From NCBI GenBank assembly GCA_001567275.1, contig LNBX01000033.1:62001-126000 (forward strand): a DNA stretch of 64,000 bases, given 5' to 3'. The notes beneath the pieces are model-generated. The model was not told the origin of the DNA. It made no database searches and was given only the letters and a program-made list of their open reading frames with translations. This document shows positions 10,395 to 20,098 of this stretch, one piece after another (position 1 is the stretch's first letter; each line of letters opens with the position of its first letter). The stretch comes from Bacteroidetes bacterium OLB10. Lineage in GTDB: Bacteria; Bacteroidota; Bacteroidia; AKYH767-A; OLB10. Both the position numbers and the translations under genes were made by a program.

Positions 10395-10863
10395 TTAAAC
10401 TTTAAAGTGCGAGAATGCTTTGTTGGCTTCAGCCATACGGTGTGTGTCGTCTTTTTTTCTTAACGGCAGCACCTTCACCTTTGGCAGCAGCAATAATTTC
10501 GCCTGCCAAGCGGTCAGACATTGATTTTTCGTTGCGAGAACGGGCATAACCTACCAGCCATTTTATGCCAAGTGCAGTTCTGCGCTCAGGACGAACTTCG
10601 GATGGAATCTGAAAAGTAGCACCACCAACCCTGCGGCTACGCACTTCTACAAGAGGCATTACATTTGTAAGTGCCTTCTTCCACTGATCCAATCCGTTTT
10701 CCTGTGTCTTTTCAGAAACTTTATCTAAAGCATCATAAAAAATCTGATATGCAGTACCCTTTTTACCTGACTCCATCATGCCATTAACGAAACGGGTAAC
10801 CAGTTGATCGTTATAACGTGGGTCTGGTAACAAAATCCTCTTCTTGGGTTTCGACTTTCTCAT
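10395..10863 (-). CDS. rpsG: 30S ribosomal protein S7 (uS7), 3' end frameshifted by a homopolymer
   Basis: The first ~135 residues are a clean S7 (MRKSKPKKRILLPDPRYND, then GGATFQIPSEVRPERRTALGIKWLVGYARSR). Read as written, the frame leaves the family after AAVKKK and stops at 10429. Removing one base from the T7 run at 10452-10458 restores DDTHRMAEANKAFSHFKV and a stop at 10395, giving 155 residues, the normal bacterial length. S7 nucleates assembly of the 30S head. The C-terminal helix contacts E-site tRNA, so the loss as written would be functionally relevant; a consensus error is the simpler reading. Confidence 0.93.
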
Positions 10864-10894
10864 TTGTGAGTATAATTAAATTGAAACGTTCTTA

Positions 10895-11287
10895 TTATTT
10901 TTTAGCAGCAGGTGCGCCTTTAGGTTTTTTGGTTCCGTATTTACTTCTGCGCTGATTACGGCCTTCAACTCCGGATGTATCCAGAGCTCCGCGCACAATA
11001 TGATAACGTACTCCGGGAAGGTCTTTTACACGACCTCCGCGAATGAGTACAATGGAGTGCTCCTGAAGGTTATGACCTTCTCCGGGAATATAAGCTGTAA
11101 CTTCAAATTTATTGGTAAGGCGAACACGAGCAACTTTGCGGAGTGCTGAGTTTGGCTTCTTTGGAGTAGTCGTGTAAACACGGGTACATACTCCTCTGCG
11201 CTGAGGGCAGGATGTTAAGGCCGGGGACTTGCTTTTGTCCTCTATTTTAGAGCGGCCTATACGTATTAATTGTTGTATTGTAGGCAT
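10895..11287 (-). CDS. rpsL: 30S ribosomal protein S12 (uS12)
   Basis: A 130-residue S12. It begins [57 protein letters not shown], where the [11 protein letters not shown] motif lies at the decoding centre and is the classical streptomycin-resistance site. It also has the [32 protein letters not shown] block. The Asp of RVKDLPGV is the residue that RimO methylthiolates; rimO is at 41,048-42,355. As the first gene of the operon it is preceded by a good promoter. Intact. Confidence 0.99.
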   Translation of the reverse strand: MPTIQQLIRIGRSKIEDKSKSPALTSCPQRRGVCTRVYTTTPKKPNSALRKVARVRLTNKFEVTAYIPGEGHNLQEHSIVLIRGGRVKDLPGVRYHIVRGALDTSGVEGRNQRRSKYGTKKPKGAPAAKK

Positions 11288-11313
11288 CTTAATTATCCAA
11301 TATGTTTAAGAAC

Positions 11314-11327
11314 CCCAAAAATTTGGG
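11314..11327. repeat. Short palindrome at the predicted rpsL transcript start
   Basis: CCCAAA, two bases, TTTGGG. The inverted repeat overlaps the predicted transcription start of the ribosomal operon. It could be an operator or the first hairpin of the leader; it is short enough to be chance. Confidence 0.35.
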
Positions 11328-11331
11328 ACTG

Positions 11332-11360
11332 CAAATGTAGTTATTGTTTTTGATTTACAA
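11332..11360 (-). promoter_or_regulatory. Bacteroidota primary-sigma promoter for the rpsL operon
   Basis: On the minus strand TTG (11,360-11,358), an 18-base spacer, then TACATTTG (11,339-11,332) match the Bacteroidota -33 TTG and -7 TAnnTTTG pattern. The start site should lie near 11,325, leaving a leader of about 38 bases before the rpsL ATG. This is the only strong promoter seen for the 11-kb ribosomal run. The assignment is by motif match, not experiment. Confidence 0.75.
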
Positions 11361-11601
11361 ACATTTAATTAAAAGTTTTTTAAAAATCTATCATTAAATG
11401 CAAGTTATTGTTTATGAGATGTTTAATGGCTTAATTGTGAACAGTGATGTTGAAAAGAGCTTTAATGCTATTTTATTTTCTGTTTATCCGGATGCAAATA
11501 TGAAATTCATTGTTGGGAAAATTCCCATAGAAACAGCTGAATTTTTGCTGTTTCTGCTATTCTTTCTAAAATACGTAGCTTCGGACTCAAAAAAATCACT
11601 T
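11361..11601. other. Upstream region of the PIG-L gene, no gene identified
   Basis: This AT-rich stretch separates the rpsL promoter from the start of the PIG-L-like gene on the other strand. An open frame continues upstream of 11,602 to 11,398 but its translation has no signal-peptide or family resemblance, so I treat it as non-coding leader. No tRNA, terminator or clear promoter element was recognised. Confidence 0.4.
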
Positions 11602-14072
11602 ATGTCAAGGTATTTCATCTGTTTTTTATTTTGTTTTCAAAGTGTTTTAGCTCAAAAAGCATCTTTTAATCCAATGGATATTAAATTGGCCCTTCAGCGG
11701 TTTAATACCGTGGGTACCGTATTATATATAGCTGCCCATCCTGATGATGAAAACACCAGGCTTCTGGCTTACTTAGTTCGCGAAAAACATTTGCGCACCT
11801 GTTATCTGAGTCTGAACCGCGGAGAAGGTGGACAAAACCTGATTGGCAAGGAACAGGGAGCTGATTTAGGCATAATACGTACCAATGAACTGTTGCAGGC
11901 ACGAGCTATTGACGGTGCTGAACAATATTTTACCCGCGTAATTGATTTCGGTTACAGCAAATCCCCTGAAGAAACCTTTCAGTTTTGGAATCATGACAGT
12001 GTGCTTGCCGATGTGGTTTACTTAATCAGAAAACTTAAACCCGATGTTATCATTACACGTTTCCCCACAACAGGCGAAGGTGGACACGGGCATCATACAG
12101 CGAGTGCCATACTTGCCGGTGAAGCGTTTAAAATCACAAATCTACGAACGATTTTCCCTCACAATTGAAAAGTGTGAATCCATGGCAAGCAAAAACACTT
12201 TACTGGAATACATTCAACTTTGGAAGCACAAATACCCAGCGTGATGATCAGCTGAAAACGGATGTAGGTTTATTTAATTCGCTCATAGGTGAAAGTTATA
12301 ATGAAATTGCAGCCAAAAGCAGAAGTCAACATAAGAGCCAGGGGTTTGGTGTATCAGTAAACCGAGGCAGTTCTATTGAATATTTGAAAAACATAAACGG
12401 AGATACACTTTGTACTTCACTATTTTGCAATAATGATTTTAGCTGGGACAGAATTAATGGAACTGAAAGAATAAAGACTTTAAGCGAAAAAGCATTGACA
12501 GAATTTGACTATCAGCATCCGGAAAAATTACTTCCTGTTTTATTTAACCTGTATGATGAGGTTTCAAAACTGAAGGATGACTACTGGCGTAATTATAAAA
12601 CCAATGAATTAAAACAACTTATTCTGGCATGTTCAGGCATTTGGTTTGAAGGAGTTGCCAATAATTATTTTGTAACACCGGGTGACAGCCTCAATCTGAA
12701 ACTGAATATTATTAACTACAGAAATGCAGATGTGCATTTGACGAAAATTAATTACGATACATTCAGTTCAAAAACTGAAGACATTGTACTAAATGAAAAC
12801 AAATTAATTTCAACTGATCACACAATTCAAATACCTGCCAATTGCTCCTATTCCTTTCCATATTGGTTAAAAGAAAAACCTGAAGCAGGAAGATATCAGA
12901 TATCAGACCCTTCATTGATTGGCAATCCGATAAATAAGGCAGCATTTTCAATTGGATTTAACCTGAAGATTAATGGTAAAGAGTTTGAATTTACTACTCC
13001 TGTGAGATACAAGTGGACAGACCCAACCGAAGGTGAGAAGTACAGACCTGTGGAAGTAACACCACCTGCTTCGGTAAACTTTAACGAAAATGTTTGTATG
13101 ATGATGAATGGAAAAGAGCAAGCCATTAAACTTACTGTAAGAAGTTTGAAGTCTGATTTAAGTGGAAAAATAAAATTAGAAGTACCGGCAGGTTATAAAG
13201 TTGAACCTTCAGAATTTTCAGTAAACAGACTATCAAGAAATGAAAGAATCACTTTGACTGCAACTGTTATGCTTTCCAATAATGCTGCTATAATGCCTGC
13301 TCCTGGATTACTCAAAGTGAGTTTAGATGACGCTTCAACAAAGGCATATTCACTGCATGAGTTGCATTATCAGCACATACCTTATCAGATGATTTTTCAC
13401 GATGCAGAACTAAAACTGGTACCTGTAGAGTTAATGACCACCAATAAAAAAATTGGTTATATTGAAGGTGCAGGAGATGACGTAATGGCAAGCCTTCAGC
13501 AAATGGGATATCAGGTAACCTTGCTTAAAGAAGAAAACATCAAGAATGATGATCTTTCAAAATTTGATGTGATAGTTACAGGAGTGAGAGCATATAACAC
13601 CAACGAATGGCTGAATAGTTACAGACAGAAGCTGATGGATTTTGTTAACGGTGGCGGCAATTACGTAGTTCAGTACAACACCAATAATAATCTGGGGAAA
13701 CTCGGCAACAACATTGGTCCATATCCGTTTAAAATTTCGAGAAACAGAGTGACAGACGAACATGCGACAATGACAATGGATATACCCGAACATCCTTTAC
13801 TTACCTATCCCAATAAAATTACTTCTGCTGATTTTGACAACTGGATTCAGGAACGTGGAATATATTTTGCAACGGATGTTGACAAAGATTATTCCATGCC
13901 TTTGAGTTGTCATGATAAAGGAGAGAAACCACTTAACGGAAGTCTTATTACGGCACCTTATGGCAAAGGTAATTTTACTTATACCGGATTGGTTTTTTTC
14001 AGAGAATTGCCGGCAGGAGTAGCGGGAGCTTATCGTTTGTTTGCAAATATCATTGAACAGAAAAAACACTAA
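11602..14072 (+). CDS. Secreted PIG-L family deacetylase-like protein, one frameshift
   Basis: I place the start at 11,602 because it opens a signal peptide (MSRYFICFLFCFQSVLAQ). The PIG-L/LmbE domain follows with the zinc motif AAHPDDENTR and GGHGHHTASA. The frame then stops at 12,168, but sequence from the next frame (DFPSQLKSVNPWQAKTLYWN onward) continues the same family. Adding one base around 12,136-12,141, for instance in the AAA at 12,138-12,140, joins them into about 823 residues, usual for this Bacteroidota family. The C-terminal part has a beta-rich domain and a Rossmann-like segment (KKIGYIEGAGDDVMASLQQMGYQVTLL). Members are predicted to deacetylate N-acetyl sugars, but the substrate is unknown. 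The break may be an error or real decay. Confidence 0.8.
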
Positions 14073-14086
14073 AAGAAATAAAAGTG

Positions 14087-14809
14087 TTATTCTTTCTCGA
14101 AAAACCACTTTGACCGTTTCATCTGAAGTTCCTTTGCAAGTTTAAATCTCTTGATTGCCTTTACTCGGACAAATTCTGTCATTTCTGCAATGCTGTCGGT
14201 TACCAGCAGCGAGTCAAATTCTGTCCGAGAGGCTGTCTTCTCTCTGTCGAAAGTATCGAGCAAGTCCAGCAGCGGTTTCCAGAATTCTTTTCCCATAAGT
14301 ATCACAGGGAAATCGCTTACTTTTTTTGTCTGAATAAGAGTTAATGCTTCAAACATTTCATCGGTGGTACCTACTCCACCCGGTAAAACAACAAATGCAA
14401 AAGAGTATTTAAACATCAATACTTTTCTCACAAAGAAGTGATTAAATTCTACCACTTTATCCAGATATGGGTTGGCAGTTTGTTCCTTTGGAAGAACAAT
14501 ATTACAGCCTAAAGATAATCCACCGGCTTCTTTGGCTCCACGATTTGCAGCTTCCATGATTCCAGGGCCGCCACCTGTCATCACTGCAAAACCAAGTTTG
14601 CTCAATGCAGAACCTGCTTCCATACCTAATTTATAATATGGGTGTTCTTCGCCAAAGCGTGCCGAGCCAAAAACGGTTACACATGGCCCCACAAAATGAA
14701 GTGTACGGAATCCTTTAATAAATTCACGCATGACCTTCAAGGTAAATAAAAACTCCTGTAAACGTGATTGCTTTTCCTGAAGGAACTTTTCTTCTGAATG
14801 ATTATGCAT
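14087..14809 (-). CDS. LOG family nucleoside-monophosphate phosphoribohydrolase (TIGR00730)
   Basis: A 240-residue Rossmann-fold protein with the two LOG signatures, GGGPGIMEAANRGA and LPGGVGTTDEMFEALTLIQ. Characterised members cleave nucleoside 5'-monophosphates, releasing a base (cytokinin activation in plants; a housekeeping hydrolase in bacteria). The ATG at 14,809 (MHNHSEEKF) is chosen over a TTG at 14,833 because a TACATTTG promoter element overlaps the latter. It converges on the PIG-L gene with a 14-bp gap. The older name lysine decarboxylase is misleading for this family. Confidence 0.88.
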   Translation of the reverse strand: MHNHSEEKFLQEKQSRLQEFLFTLKVMREFIKGFRTLHFVGPCVTVFGSARFGEEHPYYKLGMEAGSALSKLGFAVMTGGGPGIMEAANRGAKEAGGLSLGCNIVLPKEQTANPYLDKVVEFNHFFVRKVLMFKYSFAFVVLPGGVGTTDEMFEALTLIQTKKVSDFPVILMGKEFWKPLLDLLDTFDREKTASRTEFDSLLVTDSIAEMTEFVRVKAIKRFKLAKELQMKRSKWFFEKE

Positions 14810-14830
14810 ACTCTTTAAGCTAACAACTGT

Positions 14831-14838
14831 CAAATGTA
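14831..14838 (-). promoter_or_regulatory. TAnnTTTG promoter element for the LOG-family gene
   Basis: TACATTTG on the minus strand, 21 bases before the chosen ATG, gives a predicted start site near 14,824. I see no good -33 TTG at the right distance, so this is a half match. Confidence 0.5.
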
Positions 14839-14926
14839 AAAGATTAACTTAACTTCAGTATTAACCAAATTCAATTCCTTACGAGAAAAGTTTTATCACA
14901 AACACAATATCTCCAAAAAATAAAAC

Positions 14927-14934
14927 TAAATTTG
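14927..14934 (+). promoter_or_regulatory. TAnnTTTG promoter element for the 15-kb outer-membrane barrel
   Basis: TAAATTTG lies 26 bases before the ATG at 14,961, giving a leader of roughly 20 bases. No clear -33 TTG is visible. Confidence 0.5.
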
Positions 14935-14960
14935 TACTATAAACTCAAAAATAAAAACAA

Positions 14961-15578
14961 ATGAAAAAAGTTTTCATCATGCTTGTTGTAATTATAACAA
15001 TTGCATCATCAGCTCACGCTCAAAAAGGAAACATAATGATCAATGGTAATCTTGGTTATTTTGCAGGTAATCAAAAATCAGGTAACAATACTGACAAACA
15101 CAGTGAATTCCGTTTTATCCCGGGAGCAGGATATTATTTAAGCGATAATTTTATGGTTGGTTTAAGTTTAGGTTATTATTCAGATGTGGACGACCCGGAT
15201 GGAAAACTGAAAACAAAAACCAATGGTTTTATGATTGGTCCCTTTGCACGTTACTATAAAACATTAAGCGATATTTTTTCATTGTATGGCCAATTTGATT
15301 TCTTATATATCAGCGGTAAAACGGAAGACATTGATTATTTTGGATTTAGTGGTGAGCAGAAAATGAATGGATGTTCCATTTCAGTATCACCTCACATAAG
15401 TGCAAATGTAGGTAAAGGATTTGCCATAAATTTTGGATTTGGCTCATTAGGATATAACAGTAGCACAACTAAATCTGATTATGGTGACAAAACAAAAGAC
15501 AATACATTTGGTCTGGACTTGAATGGAAGCACTTTGGATTGGGGTATTTCCTACTCTTTCAACTGTGCAAATAAATGA
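14961..15578 (+). CDS. Outer-membrane beta-barrel protein (small porin-like family)
   Basis: A 205-residue protein with a signal peptide (MKKVFIMLVVIITIASSAHAQKGNIMINGNLGYF). The remainder is a series of amphipathic strands with alternating aromatics (DNFMVGLSLGYYSDVDD, GFMIGPFARYYKTLSDIFSLYGQFDFLYISG, GKGFAINFGFGSLGYN) ending in a strand with near-terminal aromatics. This is the pattern of eight-stranded barrels of the OmpA/OprF-like PF13505/PF13568 type. Function cannot be assigned beyond an outer-membrane location. It converges with the TonB receptor that ends at 15,613. Confidence 0.75.
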   Translation: MKKVFIMLVVIITIASSAHAQKGNIMINGNLGYFAGNQKSGNNTDKHSEFRFIPGAGYYLSDNFMVGLSLGYYSDVDDPDGKLKTKTNGFMIGPFARYYKTLSDIFSLYGQFDFLYISGKTEDIDYFGFSGEQKMNGCSISVSPHISANVGKGFAINFGFGSLGYNSSTTKSDYGDKTKDNTFGLDLNGSTLDWGISYSFNCANK

Positions 15579-15612
15579 CAGTGCTGCACAGGTAAAAGCA
15601 ATCAGTTATTCT

Positions 15613-18135
15613 TTAAAATTTAGCAGAAAGTCTCAGGCTTATTTGTCTTCCTGTAAGATAATTTGGTACACCGTATTTTGTACCATACACATCGCTTATC
15701 CATGTATAGGAAACAACATTGTTTACCTGAAACAAGTTGAATACCTCCAGTGATAGCGATAATGACTTAAGTCTGTTAAGCGCTGTAAACCGGCTTTGCA
15801 ATTTAGTACCTTCTTCTATAAAAACTTTGCTGAAACCAATATCTACTCTTCGATAAAAAGGGTAACGATTGATATCCAGATAACGTTCATTGCCCGGAGG
15901 TCCTACAGGCAAGCCACTTCCAAACACCAGCGTAAGGTGCATACGATAAGATGGAAATTTCGGCAGATAATCTGAGAAGAAAATACTGAAAGTAACACGC
16001 TGGTCAGTAAGTCTTGGAATGTAACCGGGAATCACTTTGATGCTGTCAACAGCTACTTTATCAACTGTATAACCTCTGATGGTATCACCTCTGGCATTAA
16101 GGCGTATGTAGTACACATCGTCCTTAATATCTTCTTCTGTTTTTAAGAATGACAAACTTGCCCAGGATTCAGATTCATTAACAAATTGTCCGTTGATCCG
16201 AAAGTCAATACCTGTGGCATAACCATGTGAGTTATTGCTTCCAAGATAACGGATTCGCACATTATCTACCTTATATGGAATGAGGTTGCTCAACCATTTG
16301 TAATAGGCTTCGGTAACAAACTTAAAATCTCTTCCCCATGCTTTGAAAACATAATCAGTACCACCGACAATATGTATAGAGCGTTGCGATTTGAGAGTGG
16401 TATTGAGGCTGCCATCAATGTTATGCAACTCTTTATAAAACGGAGGCTGATAATACCATCCACCTGCAAGTCTGAAAGAGAAATTTCGTTTCCATTCAGG
16501 CTTATAAGATAATGATACGCGTGGGCTTATGTCGAGTTCCTTATTTAAATCCCACCATGTGAATCGCACGCCAGGCGATAATACAAATCGTGAATTGTCG
16601 GAAAAGAAAAAGTTATGTTGCACATAACCGCTGTATCTGTTACTCGACAATGCATTTTCTCTGTTCATTACATCCTGCAACAGCAGTTGTGGCTGTGAGG
16701 GAAGACTTCCCCCGACACTATCCTGAGGATGTGGCAATGAGTATCCTGCAGAGTCAATGTAGTTCCATTCATTTATCTGATCATTGAACTCTTCGTGCGA
16801 ATAGCGCAATCCCCACAGCAACTCATTATGTTTATAATTATAGGTTCCTTTGTGTTCGGCTGTATATACTTTTCCATCGAGAAAATTACGTGCGTGATTT
16901 AAAAAGGAGCCAACACCGAGATTAGTTTTTACTTCTCCGAAATTTTTTGATGCAGGATCTTTCTCCAACTCATCCAGATAATATTGTCCTAAGATGTCGA
17001 ATGTTTCTTCTTCACGTGTATTAAAAATTGAACCTATAAATTTCAGATTTACATTTTTATTAGGATTATGATTAAAAATGACCGCTCCTGTTGTTGTGGT
17101 AAAATCATCTACTTCTTGTCCATCGAAATAAACAGTTAAACGCAGCGCCTGACTTACTGTTCCAAAGTCTGTAGTTCGTGTTTGAGGTACAATGTTGTAT
17201 TTACTTTTAGAGAAATTGCCAAGCAGTGATACTGATGTTTTTTCATTAAACTCATAATTAACCATGGCTTGTACGTCATAAAACACAGGTTTGTAATTTC
17301 CTTTGGTATCGAGTGTTCCAAGCAGATACTTAGTTGATTTTTGTCTTGCGCCAATAAGCCACGATAATTTTTTATTCTTGCTTGCGCCCTCTAAACTTAG
17401 TCCACCACCAAGGAGACCATAGGTAATTTTACCTCCAAATTTATCAGGTCTGCGATAACGTATGTCGAGTACTGATGACATTTTATCGCCATATTGTGCA
17501 TCAAATCCCCCTGCAGAAAACTTTATGCCTGAAACCAAGTCAGGGTTGATAAAACTCAAACCCTCCTGCATACCGGAGCGCACTAACTGAGGACGGTATA
17601 TTTCCACATCATTTACATACACTAAGTTCTCATCAAAATTTCCACCTCGAACAGAATATTCAGAGCTTAACTCGTTGTTGGAAACTACTCCGCTTCCAAT
17701 CACTTTCAATATCGTTTCGAAATTGCCTGTAGGATTTGGAATTTCTTCTACTGACTTGGGATCAATACGGATAATAGAGTTGCGCTCACGTGGGTCGGAA
17801 ATGGTGACGTTGGGCAAAGGAACAACAGATGGCAGAAGCATTTTATCCAATTGCTTTTTTTCACCTTCGGCAAGAATAAGTTTTTGCGATGACTGTTCGT
17901 AGCCAATGAATGAAAACACAATTGTTAACTCTCGGTTTGACGGAACGGTGATGGTGTATTCTCCTTCAGCATCAGAAATTACACCCAATGCTGTGCCTGC
18001 AATTCCAATACTCACTCCAGGCAAAGGTTTCTTATTTTCTCCTGTTATTTTTCCATATATGCGAGCAGTAGTATTTTGTGCAATGACTGCCGATGATAAC
18101 AAAATAAAAAAAACTGCAGCAAGGCACTTTCTCAT
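15613..18135 (-). CDS. TonB-dependent receptor with N-terminal carboxypeptidase-like domain
   Basis: About 840 residues. The start at 18,135 gives a proper signal peptide (MRKCLAAVFFILLSSAVIAQ); a start at 18,168 adds 11 unneeded residues. Order: a CarboxypepD_reg-like domain (ARIYGKITGENKKPLPGVSIGIAGTALGVISDAEGEYTITV), a plug domain (SVRGGNFDENLVYVNDVEIY), then a long 22-strand-type barrel ending in RQISLRLSAKF with a terminal Phe. It should import a ligand through the outer membrane using TonB energy; nothing in the sequence shows the ligand. The gene upstream (18,146-18,778) is only 10 bp away and has a related regulatory domain, so the two are likely co-transcribed. Confidence 0.9.
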   Translation of the reverse strand: MRKCLAAVFFILLSSAVIAQNTTARIYGKITGENKKPLPGVSIGIAGTALGVISDAEGEYTITVPSNRELTIVFSFIGYEQSSQKLILAEGEKKQLDKMLLPSVVPLPNVTISDPRERNSIIRIDPKSVEEIPNPTGNFETILKVIGSGVVSNNELSSEYSVRGGNFDENLVYVNDVEIYRPQLVRSGMQEGLSFINPDLVSGIKFSAGGFDAQYGDKMSSVLDIRYRRPDKFGGKITYGLLGGGLSLEGASKNKKLSWLIGARQKSTKYLLGTLDTKGNYKPVFYDVQAMVNYEFNEKTSVSLLGNFSKSKYNIVPQTRTTDFGTVSQALRLTVYFDGQEVDDFTTTTGAVIFNHNPNKNVNLKFIGSIFNTREEETFDILGQYYLDELEKDPASKNFGEVKTNLGVGSFLNHARNFLDGKVYTAEHKGTYNYKHNELLWGLRYSHEEFNDQINEWNYIDSAGYSLPHPQDSVGGSLPSQPQLLLQDVMNRENALSSNRYSGYVQHNFFFSDNSRFVLSPGVRFTWWDLNKELDISPRVSLSYKPEWKRNFSFRLAGGWYYQPPFYKELHNIDGSLNTTLKSQRSIHIVGGTDYVFKAWGRDFKFVTEAYYKWLSNLIPYKVDNVRIRYLGSNNSHGYATGIDFRINGQFVNESESWASLSFLKTEEDIKDDVYYIRLNARGDTIRGYTVDKVAVDSIKVIPGYIPRLTDQRVTFSIFFSDYLPKFPSYRMHLTLVFGSGLPVGPPGNERYLDINRYPFYRRVDIGFSKVFIEEGTKLQSRFTALNRLKSLSLSLEVFNLFQVNNVVSYTWISDVYGTKYGVPNYLTGRQISLRLSAKF

Positions 18136-18145
18136 CCGGTAAAGG

Positions 18146-18778
18146 TTATTTGTTTTTAAAATCGCCATTTTTCCATGCCTGAATGAACTTTGACCAGGCT
18201 ACAGGGTTCAGTAAATTGTTAGCAGGAAGCTGACCGGTGTTGTAAAGTTTGCTTTGTTGCTTGTCGAAAATATATTTACTATTCAGGCTTGCATCCATCT
18301 CAATGCGGTTACTCTCTTCGCGCATGGTTTCGAGAGCCAGGTTTCTGCGTGCATGTGCCATATCATCATCAGGAATTTTCAAATCTAAAAAAGCCTGCTT
18401 AAACTGCTCCTTGGTGGGCCATGGATAAATTACTGCCTGATTGAGCATTACCGTATCGCGGTTTAGCATCTGAATGAGAGAATACCTGTTTTCTTTGAGT
18501 GTATCGGGAATCTGATAAATAGCTTTTTTGAAACCAATGGCAGAAAATTCTATTTCATCACCTAACTGTGCTACAACCGAAAAAAATCCATAATAATCTG
18601 ACACCGTACCACGGCTGCTTGATTTTATCATGATGCTGGTGAATGGTACGGGGCTAAGGCTATCTCCGGTAACGATAACTCCACTGAGTTGAACCAGTCT
18701 TTCGTTTGAAGGTTGTGCTATTACTGCACTCAGCATCAGCATAGATGCAGTTAATGTGAGATATATTTTTCTTATCAT
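18146..18778 (-). CDS. Secreted carboxypeptidase-like regulatory-domain protein
   Basis: Starting at 18,778 the product is about 210 residues with a signal peptide (MIRKIYLTLTASMLMLSAVIAQ). A CarboxypepD_reg-like beta-sandwich follows (LSGVIVTGDSLSPVPFTSIMIKSSSRGTVSDYYGFFSVVAQLGDEIEFSAIGFKKAIYQIP), and then a charged helical tail with no barrel. Such stand-alone domains occur next to TonB receptors in Bacteroidota, and this one lies 10 bp upstream of such a receptor. A role as an accessory or surface partner is inference. The upstream 14-residue extension to 18,820 lacks signal-peptide character and is rejected as a start. Confidence 0.75.
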   Translation of the reverse strand: MIRKIYLTLTASMLMLSAVIAQPSNERLVQLSGVIVTGDSLSPVPFTSIMIKSSSRGTVSDYYGFFSVVAQLGDEIEFSAIGFKKAIYQIPDTLKENRYSLIQMLNRDTVMLNQAVIYPWPTKEQFKQAFLDLKIPDDDMAHARRNLALETMREESNRIEMDASLNSKYIFDKQQSKLYNTGQLPANNLLNPVAWSKFIQAWKNGDFKNK

Positions 18779-18985
18779 TATTGGTCTTAAAGTTCTCAAA
18801 AATAAAAAATAGCATGGCATGAAAACGATTCAGAAGGTATTTTATTTTAAACGGAATGCTGAAAGGTTGTTAAAAAATAAAATGAGAATAGAGTGAATGA
18901 TTAACATATTGCTGTGAAAACATGCTTTATGGTTGGCTGATATTGTATGCAGAAATGTTATTTTCGCCACAAATAATTATACCTG

Positions 18986-20098
18986 ATGAACTGGAAATTC
19001 TGGAAAAGTAACAAACGCAAAAGTAAAACACGAGAGTGGATTGATGCATTGGTATTTGCAGTAGTGGCAGCTACCATCATCCGCACTTTTCTCATAGAAG
19101 CCTTTACCATCCCCACACCTTCCATGGAAAAGTCGCTGCTTGTAGGAGATTTTCTTTTTGTGAGCAAAATGAGCTATGGCGCGCGTACACCTATGACACC
19201 TATTTCGTTTCCTTTTGTTCATCAGGAGTTACCCATCATTGGAGGTAAATCTTATAGCGATGCCATTCAGTGGGGATATCATCGCCTGCCGGGTTTTGGA
19301 AAAGTAAAAAATAATGATGTGGTAGTGTTTAATTATCCGGGTAATACGTTTTATCCTGATGATGATTTGAAAAGACCAATTGACAAAAAAACACATTATA
19401 TAAAACGTTGTATTGGTATTCCCGGTGACAGTATTAAAATCATTGACGGGCTTGTGTATGTAAACAACAAAGCTGTGCCTTTGCCACCAAACGGGCAAAT
19501 GACCTATACAGTGATAACTGATGGCAATTCTATCAACCCAAAGACGCTAGAAAAATATCATATTACTGAAGGAGCAAGTTTAGGCAATGGTATGTATCAG
19601 TTTATACTTACACGAAAAGCTGCCGATGAACTTCGCAGCCTGCCATTTATCAAAAGTGTGGAAGAGTATCATCAGGAACCAGGAGCACCAAATCCGTATC
19701 AGAAACTTTTTCCTTATGACACCCGCTACAACTGGAATGTGGATAATTACGGACCGATTTGGGTGCCAAAGGCCGGAGCAACCATTACACTTACAGATGC
19801 AAATTTGCCTTTTTATCAAAGATGTATTGTTGAGTTTGAAAAGAACACTCTCGTTATTCAGGGCAATAAATTTATCATCAACGGCAAGGAAACTACAACC
19901 TACACCTTCAAGCAGGATTATTACTGGATGATGGGAGATAACAGACACAACAGTGCTGACTCACGCTTCTGGGGTTTTGTGCCCGAAGATCATATTGTAG
20001 GAAAAGCTGTGTTTATCTGGATGAGTTGGAACTCCAACGGCACCTTCTTCGACAAGATAAGATGGAACCGTTTATTCAGCCTCATTAAGAGTGACTGA
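18986..20098 (+). CDS. lepB: Signal peptidase I
   Basis: A 370-residue S26 peptidase. One transmembrane helix (residues ~19-38) is followed by the catalytic Ser46 in TIPTPSMEKSLL and the general-base Lys140 in THYIKRCIGIPGD. The C-terminal box MMGDNRHNSADSRFWGFVPEDHIVGKAVFIW matches the family GDNRxNSxDSRxxGxV signature. It removes signal peptides from Sec-exported proteins. The insertion between the Lys box and the C-terminal box (approximately residues 160-275) makes it longer than the E. coli enzyme, as is common in Bacteroidota. It ends one base into the WbqC-like gene (TGATG). Confidence 0.97.
   Translation: MNWKFWKSNKRKSKTREWIDALVFAVVAATIIRTFLIEAFTIPTPSMEKSLLVGDFLFVSKMSYGARTPMTPISFPFVHQELPIIGGKSYSDAIQWGYHRLPGFGKVKNNDVVVFNYPGNTFYPDDDLKRPIDKKTHYIKRCIGIPGDSIKIIDGLVYVNNKAVPLPPNGQMTYTVITDGNSINPKTLEKYHITEGASLGNGMYQFILTRKAADELRSLPFIKSVEEYHQEPGAPNPYQKLFPYDTRYNWNVDNYGPIWVPKAGATITLTDANLPFYQRCIVEFEKNTLVIQGNKFIINGKETTTYTFKQDYYWMMGDNRHNSADSRFWGFVPEDHIVGKAVFIWMSWNSNGTFFDKIRWNRLFSLIKSD

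Noticed and set aside
11398-11601. Open frame upstream of the PIG-L signal peptide
   Set aside because: Its translation has no family resemblance and no signal sequence, and it would put 68 residues before a clear signal peptide. I took the start at 11,602.
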